Below, in pieces: positions 61,993 through 64,000 of a stretch of DNA of 64,000 nt. The DNA is taken from the NCBI RefSeq assembly GCF_029504655.1, contig NZ_JAQFIL010000001.1:6639001-6703000 (forward strand), written 5' to 3'. How positions within the stretch are numbered: the stretch's first letter is position 1; each line of letters opens with the position of its first letter. The notes beneath the pieces are model-generated. The model had not been told where the DNA came from. It saw only the letters and a list, made by a program, of their open reading frames with translations, and ran no database searches. This DNA comes from Catalinimonas alkaloidigena. Its GTDB lineage: Bacteria > Bacteroidota > Bacteroidia > Cytophagales > Cyclobacteriaceae. The position numbers and the translations under genes are program-made.

Positions 61993-63786
61993 ATGAATAG
62001 ATATATTTTAAAATTCACCATAGCATTGGCCGTATTTATGTTCGGTTGCAATGACGATTTCCTTGACCGACAGCCACTCGACCAGATTAGTAACGAAGTA
62101 TTCTGGAATACAGAGAATGACCTTAAGGTATATAATAATAGTTTGTACAATCTGGCTAGATCCGACAGTAATGTTCCTATTTTAATGGGACATGATGCCG
62201 GTTTTAGTAGCCACCGCTGGGGTATCTGGCACCTCTCCGGCTTTACCGACGACACTGCCCCTCGCCATTCACGCCATGATTTCTATCAGCGGGTAAGAGC
62301 AGGAAGACATATTGTACCGAATGGCCCGGCATGGTATGGTTATCAAGGATGGAACTTTGTTCGTGCTATTAACTTCGGAATGGAAAACTACGGGAAAGCC
62401 GATGTTTCTGAAGAAGTGCGCAACAAATACATCGGTGAGGCTCGCCTTTTCCGAGGCTGGTTCTATGCCGAGAAAGCCCATAAATTTGGCGATGTACAGT
62501 GGGTAGAACAAACCGTAAATGTAGATGATTCTGAGATTCTGGAAGGTGAGCGGGATGACCGCAACTTTGTCATGGATAAAGTACTGGAAGATTTACAATT
62601 TGCTGCTCAAAACCTACCGGATGATTGGGGTGATGGAAATGCTCCCGGCCGCGTAAACCGTTGGGGCGCATTGTTGGTATTGTCCCGGGTGGCTCTCTAT
62701 GAAGGGACCTGGAGAAAATACCACGGTCTTGGTGATGCCGATCCATGGTTTCAGGTAGCTGCCGATGCTGCATTAGACCTCATACAGAATGGTCCCTACT
62801 CCCTGTATACTACCGGAGACCCTAGCATGGATTACAATGCTATCCACCGGATGACCGATCTTTCGGGTAATCCTGAAGTGCTGTACTGGAGACGCTACGA
62901 GCTGGGTATCTTTACCAACCATGTGCAAAGCTATCACCGGGGATATAATGGGGGGGCTACCAAAAGTGTCGTAGAAGACTACCTCTGCACCGATGGTTTG
63001 CCGATCACGCTTTCCAATGAGTATCAGGGAGACGAGGTTTTTGAGAATATCTTTGAGAACCGCGATCCTCGTTTACGACAAACGGTACTTCATCCGGACG
63101 ATCAGGCCTTTTATATGTACGGGAATACTGATCCGGCAGTAGCGGATTATCCTAAAATTCAGGGGCAGACCAAGCCTGGCCAGTCCTCTACCACCGGATA
63201 CCATATTATCAAAGTGTACGATGTCAATGCCGCTCACGCTACGTATAATACGTCTTCTACTCCGGCGATTATCTTACGATTCGGGGAGGCTTTGCTCAAC
63301 TACGCCGAAGCCAAAGCAGAGTTGGGAACCATCAATCAGGCTGATTTAGATATGAGTATCAACCTGCTCCGGGATAGGGTAGCCATGCCGCCATTGAGCA
63401 TGAACCCGCCTATGGATCCTCGCTACGCTGACCTGGGAATTTCTTCTTTACTGGTTGAAATCCGCCGCGAACGCCGTATTGAGTTATTCATGGAAGGTTT
63501 CCGCTATGATGATATCCGCCGCTGGAAGATGGGGCAACTCTTAGAAGACAAAGACCTGGGTATGCGCTGGGATGCTACCAATCAAAATCGATTTGACCCT
63601 ACCAACGAAGCTACTATCGGTGTTACAGAAGTAGATGGGGTCCCTTATCTTGATGTGTATGCAGGCACCGACTATGCTGAACCTATCTTTGATGAGAGCA
63701 GGCATTATCTATGGCCAATTCCAATCAGTGCTATATCACAAAATCCTAATCTGGGACAGAACCCTGGTTGGGGTGCTAGTGAATAA
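61993..63786 (+). CDS. susD: SusD/RagB-family surface lipoprotein
   Basis: A 597-aa lipoprotein (VFMFGC, Cys19) that forms the lid on the SusC pore. Typical: NDDFLDRQPLDQIS start, ARLFRGWFYAEKAHKFGDVQWVEQ helical TPR region, RFGEALLNYAEAKAELG, VEIRRERRIELFMEGFRYDDIRRWK and the end ISQNPNLGQNPGW. Together with susC it makes a utilisation locus, but no glycosidase or sulfatase gene is inside the window; downstream genes are beyond the right edge. Confidence 0.97.
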   Translation: MNRYILKFTIALAVFMFGCNDDFLDRQPLDQISNEVFWNTENDLKVYNNSLYNLARSDSNVPILMGHDAGFSSHRWGIWHLSGFTDDTAPRHSRHDFYQRVRAGRHIVPNGPAWYGYQGWNFVRAINFGMENYGKADVSEEVRNKYIGEARLFRGWFYAEKAHKFGDVQWVEQTVNVDDSEILEGERDDRNFVMDKVLEDLQFAAQNLPDDWGDGNAPGRVNRWGALLVLSRVALYEGTWRKYHGLGDADPWFQVAADAALDLIQNGPYSLYTTGDPSMDYNAIHRMTDLSGNPEVLYWRRYELGIFTNHVQSYHRGYNGGATKSVVEDYLCTDGLPITLSNEYQGDEVFENIFENRDPRLRQTVLHPDDQAFYMYGNTDPAVADYPKIQGQTKPGQSSTTGYHIIKVYDVNAAHATYNTSSTPAIILRFGEALLNYAEAKAELGTINQADLDMSINLLRDRVAMPPLSMNPPMDPRYADLGISSLLVEIRRERRIELFMEGFRYDDIRRWKMGQLLEDKDLGMRWDATNQNRFDPTNEATIGVTEVDGVPYLDVYAGTDYAEPIFDESRHYLWPIPISAISQNPNLGQNPGWGASE

Positions 63787-63807
63787 AAGCTGAACTTTCA
63801 CTCAAAA

Positions 63808-63839
63808 CCCGTAATTCAGTGGAGTTACGGGTTTTTTTT
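63808..63839 (+). terminator. Strong intrinsic terminator after susD
   Basis: CCCGTAA (63808-63814) pairs with TTACGGG (63825-63831) over a 10-nt loop, and eight T follow. It closes the susCD transcript 22 nt after the stop. Confidence 0.92.
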
Positions 63840-63888
63840 CCCGCTTTTTTTAATGTAAAAATTATCTTTTTTGGCTGTGTCGCTCAAA

Positions 63889-63897
63889 TACCCCCCC
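63889..63897 (+). promoter_or_regulatory. Second TACCCCCCC motif, before the right-edge gene
   Basis: Same TA plus seven C as upstream of susC, again followed by an ATTTTAnACAATAA-like stretch; here about 57 nt before an ATG. Repetition ahead of consecutive transcripts argues that it is functional. Confidence 0.45.
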
Positions 63898-63953
63898 TCA
63901 ATTTTATACAATAATCAATATTTAAGTTACACGTTTACCTGATAGGTTTTATT

Positions 63954-64000
63954 ATGTATATGCCCCTCCTAACAATCCTGCTATCTTTTTTCTCATGCGC
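63954..64000 (+). CDS. Start of a lipoprotein gene, cut by the right edge
   Basis: From the ATG at 63954 the frame gives MYMPLLTILLSFFSC and continues off the window. This is a lipoprotein signal of the same loose type (FFSC) as the M49-like protein here. It follows the susCD terminator and the C7 motif, so it probably belongs to the same locus, e.g. a surface enzyme or glycan-binding protein; that part cannot be seen. A second ATG at 63960 is also possible. Confidence 0.6.
   Translation, partial: MYMPLLTILLSFFSC

Noticed and set aside
1..64000. tRNA, rRNA, CRISPR arrays and intact insertion sequences
   Set aside because: I read through the intergenic regions on both strands and saw no cloverleaf, rRNA core sequence, spaced repeats or transposase gene; a covariance or repeat search could still find short ones.

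Overview
The window looks like chromosome of a Bacteroidota, most probably a marine-type Cytophagales (an inference from gene families, not a measured placement). The supporting signs are a SusC/SusD pair, DUF3078, DUF3109, DUF177 and DUF1553 proteins, many lipoproteins with a loose lipobox, a FadN-type fused beta-oxidation enzyme, and the order DUF177-rpmF-plsX-fabH-efp-accB-accC. I see no rRNA, tRNA, CRISPR array or intact insertion sequence.

Layout. 1-1571: 5' part of a cytochrome-c-like PSCyt1/DUF1549/DUF1553 lipoprotein that runs off the left edge. 1753-4351: a four-gene same-strand run of putative restriction nuclease, beta-class DNA methyltransferase, unknown beta-rich protein and a lone phage/contractile-injection tube protein; this is the most accessory-looking block. 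4393-7195: an RsbQ-type alpha/beta hydrolase overlapping a PAS hybrid histidine kinase. 7291-16584: M49-like peptidase lipoprotein, persulfide dioxygenase behind an ArsR-type palindrome, thrBC, a broken Uma2 gene, and marR-fadN. 16710-25496: O-methyltransferase, LysM lytic transglycosylase, response regulator, DUF3078, an AT-rich unknown gene, dnaX, a frameshifted nhaC, and a DEDDy exonuclease. 25487-30758: the fatty-acid/translation operon. 30976-38449: TPR protein, an exopolysaccharide acylation cassette (MBOAT, SGNH, esterase), a permuted mini-parvulin, and an N-acyl-D-amino-acid deacylase with DoxX. 38449-47186: RND efflux operon (adaptor, pump, TolC), then exonuclease plus cNMP/CBS/DUF294 regulator. 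47369-57531: several secreted hydrolases (amidohydrolase, class-A serine hydrolase, M28 peptidase, a second deacylase), ACT protein, MscS, DUF3109, a PIN toxin-antitoxin pair and a DASS carboxylate transporter. 57532-58692: about 1.2 kb without a convincing gene. 58693-63786: SusC/SusD, ending in a strong terminator, followed by the first codons of another lipoprotein gene at the right edge.

How the genes work together. Core functions sit beside envelope functions: fatty-acid synthesis and degradation, threonine synthesis, replication, peptidoglycan remodelling, efflux, exopolysaccharide acylation, and uptake of oligomers by SusCD. The points most worth a second look are the nuclease-methyltransferase-tube operon, the RsbQ/PAS-kinase module, the permuted parvulin, the DnaX without zinc cysteines, the deacylase without its HxH motif, the membrane-tethered exonuclease with DUF294, and a shared C7 motif upstream of susC and of the right-edge lipoprotein gene.
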